Shown here one piece after another: positions 38,727-51,251 of a stretch of 64,000 nt of DNA. How positions within the stretch are numbered: the stretch's first letter is position 1; every line of letters begins with the position of its first letter. The notes beneath the pieces were generated by a model, which was given only the letters and a program-made list of their open reading frames with translations, did not search any database and was not told the DNA's origin. The stretch spans positions 53,655,321 through 53,719,320 of the forward strand of contig OY997640.1 of NCBI GenBank assembly GCA_963921795.1. Reading direction: 5' to 3'. The position numbers were made by a program, and so were the translations under genes. The DNA comes from Nannobrachium achirus (lineage: Eukaryota > Chordata > Actinopteri > Myctophiformes > Myctophidae).

Positions 38727-38953
38727 AAAATTGTAAAAATGTGTGCAAGAAACTTATGTTTCTATGTCAGTGATGCTCAAACTTTTTCATGTCAAGGACC
38801 CCCCCCCCAAAAAAAAAATGATATGAATTTTTGCCACGGACCCCCATCTCAAAATATCTAGTTCCAGGGACCCCACCCCGGAAGCAAAATTTGAGTTACA
38901 AATGTTCGCTTAAAAAATACATATTCAAAGATTTGCACACATTTTCACTTTTC

Positions 38954-39029
38954 AAAAAAATAGCAGATCTACAAGCTCGCAGCGCGGCACTCGGTGCCGC
39001 GCTGTGTGCTTGTATATCTGCTATTTTTC
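38954..39029. repeat. Palindromic hairpin repeat with GC-rich inner stem
   Basis: AAAAAAATAGCAGATCTACA..GCAGCGCGGCAC faces GTGCCGCGCTG..TATATCTGCTATTTTT. The stem extends through GC-rich sequence to a loop of a few bases. Confidence 0.9.
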
Positions 39030-39117
39030 AATAGCTAAAGTTACTAGGGCCCCTCCACCTTGGGCCCTGGTAACTCAGTCCCACTTTCCTACCCCTTGTG
39101 ACGCCCCTGCTAGTACA

Positions 39118-41835
39118 TGTATAATATCTCTGTACAGCTGGAATAATACGAGCCGACATGGGAACTTTTTAATTGTTACAACCGCAAATGTGGGATATTA
39201 TTTCTTTCTTATGTTTGTTTGAGGTGAAAAGTACTTTTTATAACCCTTATCTTTTTTTATCTACCGTAGGCTGCACACAATTTATCATTGTTCTTTTCTA
39301 AATAAAGTTATTGCTGTTTCTTTTTGTTATTGTGTTATTTTAGTTTAAAAGGTAATTATGACAAATAATGATAATATATTATCTAATAACTATATTTGAC
39401 AGTTTGGTAAAAAGCTTAATTTTATGTGTTATTGTGCAAATAAACTATACTGCATTACAATAATTGATTATTTTGCGTTTTGTTTTGTTGTGTTGAGTTA
39501 TAGGTTTGGGACATCAACTGTTCTGACTGCTGCTATAATTCATATCTAATAAACCGTGCATATGCATCTCTGACTGCAAATTCACGGTTAATTCTCAGAC
39601 TTGTGGGTATCTCTGGTACAGTATTTCACAAGAAAGCAACTTCCGATTTTTTTACACTTAATTATTTCTGAGCTCATACTACAACAATTAGAGTTCACAA
39701 AAAGAAACACTGGTTGGAATGAGGGCCATTTTCATTAGTGCATCTGCTTCACACGCCTTGCATATTTTCTTTCTGCCTAAGATTTGGTACTGGTACTCCT
39801 CTTACAGCTTTGAAGCTACAGACCTCTTTCCAACTTTATTGTATTCATCTGGCCTCAGAAGAGTGCATGTGCATACCGCCTTCAATTCGATGAAAGTTTT
39901 AAAAACGTATGGCCTTCAGTGATGAAAATGTGGTATTGGTCCCTGTCCTCACAAGGAAGAAATGTGCCTCATGAACCCATGAGCTCTGCCTATTATTTTC
40001 AGCCATTTAGAATTTTGTGAAAAAATACTAAAATGACAGCTGCTCCACAACAGCTGGATTGAACTGGGTATGCAGCATAAAGAGCAAGCTCTACATGTCT
40101 CATACTGTATATCTTGCATGTATCTATAGGCCTACGGTATATAATAATTATGATAATGCAATAAAATACACATAGGGAAACAAAACCTCTAGTCACCCCA
40201 TTTGTTACATTAGGTCAGGAAAATGTAAGACTGAACTGAAATAACACTGAAACTCTCACATTATGCCTGTAAGCAGCCTATACATTGCTAATGAGGCACA
40301 ACATAAACTATTCTATATTGCATCTGTAAGCCTTGACAGCACCCATAACCACAGGGCCAACCAGCATACTAAGGACTATACTTTCCTCTTTGTCATTATT
40401 TCTTCATTGTACAATAACAACCGAGTCTTTTAATGCTGGGATATAATTTTTTGTGCCATCTTAAATCAAACAAGGTGTCTTGTCCATGTTTGTTTAGCCT
40501 GGGTTGCAAGGCGCCAGCTCCACTGCCTAAGACATAAACACTACAAATAATAACTTTTCCAGGAGGGAGACAGATAAGGACTTGGTGTTAAAGGCACCTT
40601 CAACAGCACTTTATATATGTCACAAAGCTGGCAGGCATCCATGTTTCCTTTAATGGACAATATCTGGTTGGCAGGGCTTTATTATAGCCTTGGCACAGAT
40701 CACGATGGGCAATTTACAAAATCTCTTCTCTGCAATTTGAGATTTGAAATGGCTTGTTGGCACTTTGAGGCGTAAGTACAGAGGCAAGAAAACGCCCTCA
40801 TAACCATATGGTCTTCATTAGGGAAATTTATGGACCAAAAGGACGAATAAACAATCTTGGCAAATTTTGAGGGTGTGTTGTCGGTAATCAATAACAGGAG
40901 AGAACTACTCTACATTTTTGTTGTGCTTCCCTTCCCACGTCACTCCTGTTGAGGAAAACCAAAACGAGTAGTTTGTGATGACAGAAAGAAACAAGCTAAA
41001 GTGGCTCAAATTGGCCACATTACCACAAACAATACTCCAAACCGTAAGGCCCACAAGAAAATGTTCAATACCACATAAAGGTGGGCAGTGGGCACTAGTG
41101 AGTGACTTTACCTCAGTGTAAGCTATGCTTTCCCGAAGGCAAAACATGTTACTGGATCTTCCTAGACTGACTACCAGAGGAGAAAATAATTCAAAATTGT
41201 AAGCTGCATCTGTTGACAAGTTGTCATCTGAAAATGTCCTCTTTCACACAAAGAGTCAGTGAAACTACTGACTGCATTCAGACAAGAGTGTGAAAAAAAA
41301 GAAAGGCAATGAAGACAAACAGGGAGTGGGGGTGATGTGGAGCTCCTCACCATGCGTCTTTCAACAGCTTTTGTATGTCTGTCAAAACATCACTGGTTAT
41401 TGCTTTAGGCGATTACCACGTAAAGCAGTTTAACAACTGGCACTTGACACAAAATGCAAGAAATCAAATCACGACAGTATTTGTCTGTAGCATGACTGCA
41501 TTTCAGGGAAATTATAATGTCTGGAGGATAAGTGATTATGCAGTGTTGCTACAGTATATCACCAAAGGAAAAATATTTGCGAGATTAATAAAGGCTTGCA
41601 TTGTCCATTGTGCAGTCTGCTAGGAATTGGCTAGGAGAGAGGCTCAATAGAATACAAAGCAATGGTTTGGGGGTAAAAAGAAAATAACTGAAAATGATCT
41701 CATCAAGGTGGTTAAAGCCAGCTGCTCCTAAACATATTGTCGCTCGGGCAGAATCCTTGTATCTCCATATTTTAACTTTCTATGTTTTATTTTGTAAATT
41801 AATGCCAGCCCTACTTCATCATACAAGAGTGTCAT
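39118..41835. other. Unannotated AT-rich stretch of 2.7 kb
   Basis: No gene or repeat family recognised. Confidence 0.45.
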
Positions 41836-41897
41836 CAATCTACAAGCTGACAATGCTAAAAGCTTACAAGTTGTGAGCTTATAGATCAGCTATTTTC
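41836..41897. repeat. Palindromic hairpin repeat, diverged
   Basis: ATCAATCTACAAGCTGACAA and TTGTGAGCTTATAGATCAGC then TATTTTC; imperfect arms. Confidence 0.6.
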
Positions 41898-43169
41898 TTT
41901 CAAAACATTTGAAAGAAACAAGAACTTGTGACTACATAATAATTACATTGGATCCATTAGAACACAAGCTCTCTTTTTTTAATTTCCTGAAAGGTAACTG
42001 TTTTGGAAATACCACCCAACAACGATGATATTCATCTCATTCAGTTCAGATATGCCTTGTACAAACCCGAGGACATACACCACAAACCTGCTCTCTTTCC
42101 CACAGTAACTACTTTGTTCCAATTCAATGTACTCTCATCTTTTTTTTCCACTTTCATTGTGCTCCTTTCACTCCACCCCAACCAGAGCTGTCAAAGTCAT
42201 TAAGTAAGTGACACGGTTTTTCTGTCCTCATAGGGAGACATGCCATCTTTTTTTGTTGCTAGAAACCTTTGAAAACCTCCAGGTCCTGGTGGGCTTTGGT
42301 TTTCACCACCCAGTCTTGCTGCGCTAACCCAGGATAAGTAGAGGCTGGCCAGATTCCAGATGGCGTCACTCCTTTGGTCATCCTGGTGCTTCAGACAGAA
42401 AAGCCCCATGGTTTGGAAGGGGCATGGCTTTATCTCCCTGCTCTGCTGGGAGAGATAAAGGAACTCTCCTGCAGCTCTGCTGCTCATTAAACTCATCACC
42501 AGAGAAGAAACAGAGGCCCTATACTTAGAAGAAAGGCAGCTTTGGGAAAAGAAAAAGGAAGACAAAAACAAATCTTTCATACGGCGAGGTTTTAAATAAT
42601 TAGCCCCTTCAGTTCCTATCTGCAACATTTTTATGCACAGGGGATGGGAAGGCACTCAGTCTAGATTGATTTCCTTACTATATTTAAAATGTCTCAAGCA
42701 ATGTGTGGATATGCTTTTTTGGGAACAAGTAGGGGAAGAATCAAGGGACCACAAATCGGTCACAGCTCCTGCTATGCATGTGGCCTTTGGATAATTAGAC
42801 AGGGATTTTGATTTATCATTATTGTCTCAACTGCATACAAAGTAACCTAAAAAACAAGTTATCTTATTCCAAATCAATGCTTGTATAAAAGGAGTTGACA
42901 TTTTCTCCTTCACGCCATTTACGTTTTACTGCAAAACAGAAACTAATTAATCCAAAAAATTAAACTATAAACATCCTAAAAGAAAAATAACAATATCAAT
43001 AACACCACAATAAAAACAAAGTGTGTTGGTTCTGAGTGCTGTTTCTTAAGAGTACACAGTATTGCATTTCTCTAGGGAATGTATAATTGACGCTTTAAGC
43101 TCAGTATTGAACTGGCTTAGACACAGGCCGAATACTATACACGCACGCGTGCGCAACGGGATTTCCCCA
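41898..43169. other. Unannotated stretch
   Basis: A 151-codon minus-strand frame at 42200-42655 shows no recognisable domain and no splice context that I can support. No repeat recognised. Confidence 0.4.
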
Positions 43170-43214
43170 CACACCCACCCACCCACGCACGCACGCACAC
43201 ACGCACACGCGCAC

Positions 43215-43248
<34 letters not shown>
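43170..43248. repeat. (CA)n/(CACG)n microsatellite
   Basis: CCCA and GCAC units pass into a pure AC run. Confidence 0.96.
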
Positions 43249-43402
43249 TTATATTTTTGAGCCTCTTTCTCATTAATTTAGTCATTATGCCAATTGATTC
43301 CTCCCCATACACATTTCTGTTGCATCCTACTGACTCACCTACCAGTGAGGAGCACCCACCGAGAGGAAGTAGTCATAGAGCCTTTGTCCTACTCCTCCCG
43401 CC

Positions 43403-44315
43403 TAAAGTACCATGCATAGTAGTACATAAGGACCGCAGGAATACACAAGAAACGGAGGGGGAGAGTCATTTAATCCGGTTCCTCTGTAGGTCCGTACGTA
43501 ATTGATTGTCTCCGTAACCTTACGGACAACACTCAACCCGACAGATAAAAACCGATAATAACGTACGTACACACGAACTACCCGTGGCGAACTTTTGTCA
43601 ACCGTGGGGGCAGTAGAGGGAGAAATGTTTCGTCTTTTTTCTGGTCTCCATTTCGTATGTGGAAGTGACCTCATGCATTGCAGTGGGCATAAAAAAGGAA
43701 AAAAAAAGAAATCACAAAGTAATCAACACGCTGAACAGTGAACAGGCCAGGACGCAGACCCGCTGCCAGCCTAATCAGCGCTCTCTGCCAGCTCTCTCGA
43801 ATGCGCCTCTCTCCACTCCCGCGCACGCGATTTTTGCGGGTTTTGGGGTGTTTTTAGTCGGTTTTGGTCGGTTTGGGTGGCTCATTAACTGTCGGCGGCG
43901 CCCCCTTGAGATTGCGCTCTAGGTGGTCGCTTATACCGTTATACTTAAGCAACGGCACTGTGTGTCCACGCTCATCCATTCTCCAGTCCTTTTTATATTT
44001 ATACCCAGACAGCACAGTGTCAGATTCTAGCGCCGATGGGAGAGTGTTTTCTGCAGGTCGTTCAATCCGAGTGTATCCAAGGGTGCCTATAAACGTCTCT
44101 GTCAACAATGAATGTAGGCGCTATGTAGCATTTGCTCATTGGGAAGATGCATTTGGGTGCCATCTAGTGGATACAGTATGTACTAAAGGCTTTATTGAAC
44201 CTAATGTAACACAGAGACCGTACGGTACTATGCATATCGACGTAATTACCGTACGTTCTCTCTCACCCCCAAACGTACACAAAATCAACCATACGTAACT
44301 ATAAATGGCCCTTAA
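43403..44315. mobile_element. DNA element with AAGGGCCATTTATAG end, copy 2 (inverted)
   Basis: The complement of the right end reads TTAAGGGCCATTTATAGTTA..GTTGATTTTGTGTACG as at 35271. The left end GTACCATGCATAGTAGTACA..GGAATACACAAG matches the complement of 35935-35970. The interior (43640-44200) is not shared with copy 1, so one copy has lost or gained an inner segment. Confidence 0.6.
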
Positions 44316-44419
44316 CACTCCCTGCTGTGTGCCTCCCCAGCACATAGGATTACAATCAGTGACAATTATCAAATTAAAAACCAGATGACCCAAGCACTAA
44401 CACTTTGGTATTTAAAACT

Positions 44420-44750
44420 CAGGGGTCTTCAAAAGGGGGTCCAGGACCCCTACAGGGTCCTCAGAGTTACTACAGGGGGTCCACAAAATCTTTGTGTGAT
44501 AGAAACCTTTTTGCTTTGGCGTAGAGGGGGAAAAGAGCAGACTGAAACAGAGTGAAAGGTCAAGTTTATTAAATTTCAAATACGGTTCAAGGGGTTAAAT
44601 ATCTGAAAACACAAATTGACATGAATCCAAAATACACTGATGATTGATCGTGCTGTCAAACAATGAAACTACATGGAATCTATGAAAAGGTTGTGGGGGT
44701 CCCTGCTTCATCTCTCTCTCAGCTAAGGGGTCCTTGGCCTGAAAACGTTG
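44420..44750. mobile_element. hAT-type element (CAGGGGTCTTCAA family), truncated copy without hairpin
   Basis: Begins CAGGGGTCTTCAAAAGGGGG and aligns with 61593-62057 (GAGCAGACTGAAACAG, GGTCAAGTTTATTA, CTTCATCTCTCTCTCAGC). The last ~10 bp of the right terminus are missing after AAAACGTTG. It lacks the palindromic hairpin present at the matching place in the two fuller copies. Confidence 0.8.
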
Positions 44751-45659
44751 CTCTAGCTAACACCAGTACATCGCCACACCTCCTCCTGAAACTAGCTATG
44801 CCACACCGCATCTCCTTCACTATTGTGATGCTGTGTTTCCCCATTGTGATACAATTGTGCTGGATGGACAAACAGATCCCTTGCTCCCTAACAATGGGAA
44901 ACCACAGTGTTTGGTACAATTAGAAGGAAATTATGAATTTCAGCAGCAACAGTTTGTTCAGGCATACAATTAACCAACAGGCGCAGATGGCAGAGGGAGT
45001 GAGACTCATTATGTGTTCCAGCTTTTTGCTGCTGGTGAGATGACAAAGCCACAGCCGGGGAGAGAAAATTGGCTTAATGTGTCCAAAAATGAGTGGTGTA
45101 CATCAGGACAATGCATGAAAGCCTGAGATGGAAGAGAGATAAGAAAGAAAGAATGAATGAATCAAACCCTCCATCCGAGTAAAGTCCCATCGTGCTTTAA
45201 ATCAGCAACACTCATTCCAAGGCTGAAAAAGAGTAAAATATACTAAGTCTAAATAATTAACTAGTGTGCAAATGCTTTGAGAAAAATGTCAAAGATCTGA
45301 TAAATTTCCCCCCACCAATTCACCAAAACTGATAGACAATGCTATAACCACAACTACCCTCTCCCACCTGGAGAATAACAACTCCCATGTAAGAATGCTG
45401 TTCATAGACTACAGCTCAGCGTTTCAACACAATAGTCCCCCCTAGACATGGCACCAAGCTCAGGGAACTAGGGCTCAGCATCAGCCTGTGCAGCCAGATC
45501 CTGGACTTTATGTCAGAACGACAAGTGGTGAGGATAGGATCCTCAACACAGGAGCCCCTGAGGGATGTATTCTGAGCCCTCTTCTCTACTTCCTGAGTTC
45601 CTGTACACCTACGCCTGTCGCCTGCAGGGCTATGCACAGCTCCAAACTAGCGGTCAAGG

Positions 45660-46100
45660 TAGCTGTCAATTTACAATTACAATTTAGGCATTTAGCAGAC
45701 GCTCTTAATCCAGAGCAATTTACAATAAGCAAGGTAAATACATCAATACAATAAGCAAGGTAATACATCAACATCAATACATCAAATGCATAGCGATATC
45801 AATCTAGACAAAAAATAACGTAGGCAGACCGAGAACCTAATCAGTAAAAAGCTTTTATAAAAAAAAAACTAAAAAATGCTATCTAGCTTTCATGGGTGGT
45901 CATTGAGGGTAGGCGAGTGCTACGGTACGTGCTATGGGCTTAGGTGGAATCTGAAGAGGTGAGTCTTCAGGCCACGGCAGAAGCTAGGGAGTGAGTCTGT
46001 TGTTCTAAGTGCGACAGGGAGTTCATTCCACAGTTTGGGGGCCAAGAGGGCAAATTACGTATGCCACAGTCCCCAGGTTGATTCTTAAGGTGGTGGTGGT
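45660..46100. repeat. Fish-wide dispersed repeat (TTAGCAGACGCTCTTAATCC core)
   Basis: The core CATTTAGCAGACGCTCTTAA TCCAGAGCAATTTACA and the later GGTGAGTCTTCAGGCCACGG and GGAGTTCATTCCACAGTTTG blocks are familiar from many teleost genomes. I cannot name its family with certainty. It lies between two parts of the LINE remnant. Confidence 0.6.
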
Positions 46101-46367
46101 CCCTGGTTCAAAATCAGTTGAAAATCCCACTGCTAGCCTGGAGAGCACAGCGTAATGAACCCCTCACTGCTGTGAAAAGTGATCAGCTTTGTCTTCATTC
46201 AGTCCTAATGTCAGAAGGTCTTCTTTGACCTGCTCAGCTGTTAGATTCTCTTCAAGGCACCTTGAGGCACCAGCTGACAACATCATGACACCAAAGTGAT
46301 AGGCCTGGTCATGGACAGGAGAACGGCACAATGGTGCCAGCTAGGGGAACAAACTGGCTCTCTAGGA

Positions 46368-46850
46368 CAGGGGTCTTCAACGTTTTCAGGCCAAGGACCC
46401 CTTTGCTGAGAGAGAGATGAAGCAGGTACCCCCACTATAGCCTATATATTGTATACAATTGTGTTGCAGATTAAACATTTACATATACAGTATTTCTTAG
46501 ACTTGTTTGCCAGCACTGTCATCAGTGTATGTTGGATTAATGTGTATTTTCAGACCTGTAACCACTTGAAACGTCAATACTTGGTCTGCTCTTCTTTTCC
46601 CTCTACACCAAACCTCTTTGCCAGAAATAGCCGATCTACAAGCTCACAACGCCTCAATCTGCAAGGCGTTGTGAGCTTGTAGATCTGCAATTTTTTTTGC
46701 TAATGTTCCACTCAGAATAGGGATACTATAGGGTTCAATTGGTTAATGTAAAAAACATGATCATATCACAGAAAGATTTGACGGCCCGGCCCCCTTGTAG
46801 TAACTCTGAGGACCCCCTAGGGGTCCTGGACCCCCTGTTGAAGACCCCTG
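46368..46850. mobile_element. hAT-type element (CAGGGGTCTTCAAC family) with 8-bp TSD
   Basis: Ends CAGGGGTCTTCAAC and GTTGAAGACCCCTG. Target duplication CTCTAGGA / CTCTAAGA (7 of 8). 483 bp, no transposase. It is in the opposite orientation to the 61593 copy and carries the hairpin (46620-46700) at the corresponding site. Confidence 0.9.
46620..46700. repeat. Palindromic hairpin repeat inside hAT element
   Basis: AATAGCCGATCTACAAGCTC..ACAACGCC faces GGCGTTGT..GAGCTTGTAGATCTGC, 12-bp loop; then T-rich arm end. Confidence 0.9.
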
Positions 46851-46877
46851 CTCTAAGAAGTTGACAAGACCAAAGAG

Positions 46878-47214
46878 CAGTGGTGTAAGGTAACATTTAC
46901 TCAAGGACTGTACTTGTATTTATTGTAATTTTGAGGAGTTTACAGTATTTCCAATTTTCAGTACTTCTACTCCACTACATCTCAGGGGCAAATATTGTAC
47001 TTTTACTCCACAACAATTATTTGAAAACGTCAAGTTACTTTGTAGATTTTGATCATTACATTTTGTAATTTGAAAATAGCCGATCTACAAGCTCACAATG
47101 TGTCTATACTTCAAGTACATTTTCATAATAATACTTTTACTAACAGAGTATTTCTTCATTGCAGTATTGATACTTTTACTTAAGTAAAAAAATTGAGTAC
47201 TTTTTCCACCACTG
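46878..47214. mobile_element. hAT-type MITE (CAGTGGTGTAAGGTAAC ends) with exact 8-bp TSD
   Basis: CAGTGGTG..TACTCAAG at the left and GAGTACTTTTTCCACCACTG at the right. CCAAAGAG is duplicated exactly (46870-46877, 47215-47222). This is a familiar fish hAT-type MITE. One arm of the palindromic hairpin is inside at 47071-47100. Confidence 0.9.
47071..47100. repeat. Single arm of the palindromic hairpin repeat
   Basis: TGAAAATAGCCGATCTACAA then GCTCACAATG; the complementary arm is absent. Confidence 0.75.
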
Positions 47215-47978
47215 CCAAAGAGCCGATTGTGAACCACAGAAAGAAAGGGAGAGCGCACACACACTCAAGCTTAAGACAATATTATGGGTCGTGCGGACAA
47301 CTGAGCACATCAGCAGATCTTCCAGCCATCCAAGAAGTCTTATTCTGTACGATGAATGCTGTCTCAGCAAAGCTCAGCAAAATCATCAGCGATTGTGGTC
47401 ACCGCAATCACGGAAAGTATCAGATTATTGCACTAGGAAAGGTGCTCCGCAATCACAAGGCCACTGACAGTAGATTGCTAAAGAGCTTTTTCCCCAGGAC
47501 AATCAGACAAAAGCTTGAGAAATGCTAAAAGAAACATGGGCATAAAAGGGACACAGAAATACAGACGGATACAAAGATCCCCCAAATATGGGGAAAAAGG
47601 GACACAGACATGACGAGTCGGGTACAAGGGGCATGTATTTTCTAGTAGAATCGTTCACAATAAAATAATTATCATAGCAAATCAGGCACATTTCAAATCC
47701 TCTGCTTTGCAAGCTCTGTGTCTCTTTCCCTTGATGTCATAATTAAGCCAATATCTTGGAATTCCCATATACAGTATGGACATACTGTGTCAGTCTCGTG
47801 GTCTATGATGTCAGACATCTTTAATGCTAAATCACTTAGTTGTATCTCTCGACATATACAAGCATATCCGACAAGGACCCACTGTAATGGGCCTGTCGAT
47901 TGGCAGTTCTGACTTGGTGTGACCAGTGTGAGTAGGAAGATTCAGCTAATCGTACGCTGCTCGGGTAAGTGCTATAAT

Positions 47979-48049
47979 TATTAGCAGATCCAGAAGCTTA
48001 CATTACATTGCAGCGCGGCGCGTTGTGAGCTTGTAGGTCTGCTATTTTC
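47979..48049. repeat. Palindromic hairpin repeat
   Basis: TTAGCAGATCCAGAAGCTTA opposite GTGAGCTTGTAGGTCTGCTA, then TTTTC; left arm partly changed, GC-rich loop. Confidence 0.75.
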
Positions 48050-49710
48050 GCCATGCACAGTGTGTAAATGACACAGTATGTAAGTAGTGGGCAGTCCCCA
48101 GGTGAGACAATCGATAAATAGGGAAACTTCAATTGCGTGTTTGCATTTACAAGCCTATCTTGAGAATGAGACTTCTGGCCCACTGTGTGGTTGAGTGTGG
48201 AGAACTGACACTCTCTGCCATTGTGGAGAAGTAAGTTCCTTAATCTAAAATGCTGTAAAAATACTGAGGAAATAAGCAATGTGTCCATGATATTCATAGT
48301 TAAACAAATCTGTCAGAGGGGTAGCTCTATATCTAATATCGTATTAGGAGGATGGGGAAAGTGATAATTTGGATAAATTAACTATTCTATTCTGACTCTG
48401 CTTGACTGATAGCTCTGCTGGAGGCAATTATGAGAAAATGTGTACTAATCACACCTAATCAGCTTGGAAAGCAGCAAGGTGCTCATCTCTACTTACCAGA
48501 CAACTGAGGACTAACATTACAGACAACTGAGGACTAAAATTACCATGGCACAGAGAAATTCAGCTGGATGTTTGACTATGCAAATGTTAACAATGATGAC
48601 ATATTTTCTTTGAAAATTGTAATATTGTTATCCCAAGTATTTCATTGGTTTCTTTGAGTACACAGCAAAAGGACAGGTATTTCAGATGCCTTTCCCAGGT
48701 AAAGCACTTTGCATTGTGGAAATCAAGAATGTTCAGGTTTCACCTGGGCATTGAAATCCACCTTTCAGGAGGCCAGAGGTGAAGGTAGTCATCACTCCTC
48801 CCAGGGAACACCCACCCCCCATTTATTTTATTTATATTTTATAATTGCATTGAACATAGTTCTTTACTCTGTACAGATAATTGTCTTTTATAATTGCATT
48901 AAATGTTCTTGTTACTATTTGTGATAAATCGAATGCTAAGGACGTCCAGCGTAAAAAAGCCATAAAAGGTCTTATTTGGGATGTTCCATTTTGGGCAGGA
49001 TGTTTTAACCGGCCTGTGCTGCACTGCATATATTTGTGTTGTCTGCACTTGTCATGTTACTCATGTTTGTCTAAATAACTGATTCAATCAATCAATCAAA
49101 TGCAAGAAAAGAGAGTAAAAAAAGGTTTAGCTAAAATGGATGAGGACCATAAAGGCATTAAGCAAGTCTTGTTAAATACAACGTATTTTAAATCTATGGT
49201 CAAAAGAAACAAGTGCACATACATAAATAAGTGATGCTTTGAGATGACATCAGAACCCTGGCTCAACAAACAAACCTGAGAACATCTTGGTTAGAAGGTG
49301 TTTAAGATGCCAATGGACAGAACCGTTAAAGTGCAAAATACCTGTTTATTTCATTTAAACAGTAACAGACTCTAAACATAATCACTGACCTTAGAAATAA
49401 GAGATTTCCTGACATACCGCTTCAATGACTTTAGTTCGACTTCAAGACAGAAAAAGAGGCCTGCAGTGGAAAACAGATTTGGGATTTACATTTTGCTCGT
49501 GTCGGAATGAAAAAAGCTAATCGTAAGCAATCATGAGGCTGGTAAGTGGAATCGAAGAAGAGAACGTGTTTAATCCAAAGATCACTGAAAGCACGTTGCG
49601 TTTCCACTCTCCTCCATCCCTTTATTCTTCTTCTCCACACAGACACCACCGTCATAATGCCATAACAGCAATTATCAAGCACAACAGAAGATAACACTGT
49701 GAAGATTCAC
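48050..49710. other. Unannotated stretch of 1.7 kb
   Basis: No gene. Slight resemblance at 48830-49090 to LINE/SINE-type tails ending in (AATC)n; not strong enough to call. Confidence 0.4.
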
Positions 49711-50256
49711 CCGTTTCGGATGTTATCATGCCATATAATGGCCGTTATCACGTATTATCAGCCCATTGTAATGGGCCAGAAGGGCCATGCTCTGCCACCT
49801 GCCGACTCAGAAGGCTGTCATCATCCCATTAGAGAAGGTTGTCATCAGCCCATTCATAAGTAATGCAATTGCACCATCTAGTTGTCAAAGAAAAGAAGGG
49901 TATCAGTAGGATTCAAACGCAATAGGTTGTGTTTTCTAGCCAACCGACGTAACAGCTCATGCTACTGGATACACGACAGAAGTTAGGGTTAAGGTTTTGG
50001 TTAGGTTTGGCATAAAAACACAAAAAAGGGGGTTTGGTCAGTTGATGGGAAGCTCAGTGAGTTGAGTAATGTGGCTACTATTAATATGGTCCGGGTTCAT
50101 CTCCCGTGGAGGGGAGATACATATTTGAGTCAAAATGCGTCGCCGCATGCGCACTAACACTCTGCCATCTCAGTCGGCAGAGCATGCCCATCCTGGCCCA
50201 TTACAATTGGCTGATAAGAAGTGATCGCCCAAGAAATGGGATAACGGCAGAAACGG
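49711..50256. mobile_element. Inverted-repeat element containing two opposed tRNA-like modules
   Basis: Left CCGTTTC..GTTATCAC..TTATCAGCCCATTGTAATGG..GCCATGCTCTGCC aligns with the complement of the right end (..GGCAGAGCATGCCC, GGCCCATTACAATTGGCTGA, GAAACGG), giving ~90-bp terminal repeats. Inside, 49890-49960 has a minus-strand T-arm-like box GCGTTTGAATCCTAC, and 50047-50103 has plus-strand AGCTCAGTGAGTTGAG and CGGGTTCATCTCCCG. The arms also contain CTCAGTCGGCAGAGCATG, which resembles a tRNA D-arm/A box. Related to 20150-20690. No protein. Confidence 0.6.
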
Positions 50257-50792
50257 CTGGGAGATTAGGGTATAATTCCTCCACAGTGCTTCCAATATGG
50301 CCGGCCATGTCAACTGGCCATGTCCGTGGGAGAGAAGTCAGGTGGGGAGGGAATCTTTGCTGCTGCACCATCAACTCCTATAGGTTGGTCACGGACACCT
50401 GTCTGAAGTCCTTCACTGGCAAGTGTGTGGGCTGTGGGGAATTCGGGAATTGGCATCATGATGACCACATTGGGAGAAAAAGGGTAAAGCAAACACAAAT
50501 TGTTTCGAGAGATGATTATTCCTGATATGGCATTTGAAAGAGGCTCATCGCTGAGGCAGCCAACGGCTCCGCATTCAAATAAGGGTTCAGTTCTAAGAAC
50601 ACCGCTGTGAAATAGCAGAAGCTTCATGGGATGCCCCTCTGGGGAGTCTAGGTGTGTATGTACTGCAATACTAGAAATAAAGTGCCAATTATCTCTCTGA
50701 TTGGCAGTAACAAAGCTGGGCGCCTATTGTGCCGTGTTCCATGTTTACTGCGTAACTTTAAATCTCCCATTTAAGAGTTCTAATCATTTCAA

Positions 50793-51251
50793 TTAACTTT
50801 TTCACTGCCAGATTATTTATTTATTTATTGGGTCTGGTGCCATCAAAAAGCGGCTTACCTTTGCAACGTTATAGTAGATAGATAGACATTTTTTTTCTTT
50901 TTCTTTTTTTTTTGAAGTGCCTGGTCTGCACTTTCGCAGACCAGGCAGCAGAGGGCGGTGTCATGCAAGAATTAATGTGAATTTGGCCGGTCTCGCTTGC
51001 CATACATTGAGAGCACTTTCTGGCCACAGGGCCAGAGAAATCAACACGGAAGAGAATTGGTCTCCGTTGATGTTAACGCATAATGGATTTTTAAGACCAT
51101 CACTGCGGACGATGTGATTACAGTACACTGCGGCGCGACCCCTCATCAGCTTAAGGACATCAACAAGGTAAATGAACGAACGGCCGTATTGGCGCGGCGC
51201 GACCTCGAGAATTGGGGCGAACGGGAACGTCCAAAGCAGTATAAGAGTTAA
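50793..51251. mobile_element. TTAA-flanked DNA element (TTTTACTGCC family), copy 2
   Basis: TTAACTTTTTCACTGCCAGA at the left, TTAA at the right (51248-51251) after GCAGTATAAGAG. Closely matches 33830-34296 in the same orientation. Confidence 0.85.

Larger units (their letters stand above)
38601..39109. mobile_element. hAT-type element with CAGGGGCGTCACA ends and exact 8-bp TSD
   Basis: CAGGGGCGTCACA and TGTGACGCCCCTG are the ends. CTAGTACA stands on both sides (38593-38600, 39110-39117), the 8-bp duplication typical of hAT. At 509 bp it has no transposase. It carries two copies of the AGATCTACAAGC hairpin (38673-38726, 38954-39029) on either side of a segment beginning CAGTGATGCTCAAACTTTTT, itself like a hAT terminus, so the element is probably composite. 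A truncated relative lies at 57895-58368, reversed in part. Confidence 0.9.
45332..47530 (+). mobile_element. LINE (reverse transcriptase) remnant split by later insertions
   Basis: 45332-45655 reads as RT: MLFIDYSSAF and then LNTGAPEGCILSPLLY. 46215-46367 and 47215-47530 continue the element; the last piece ends LRNHKATDSRLLKSFFPRTI, a typical C-terminus of fish CR1/L2/Rex-type LINEs. The gaps are filled by a fish-wide repeat (45660-46100) and two hAT elements whose removal restores continuity. Several frame breaks; inactive. Confidence 0.75.

Noticed and set aside
42200-42655. A 151-codon minus-strand frame
   Set aside because: No recognisable domain, no start context or splice support, and no match to a GSTCD segment.
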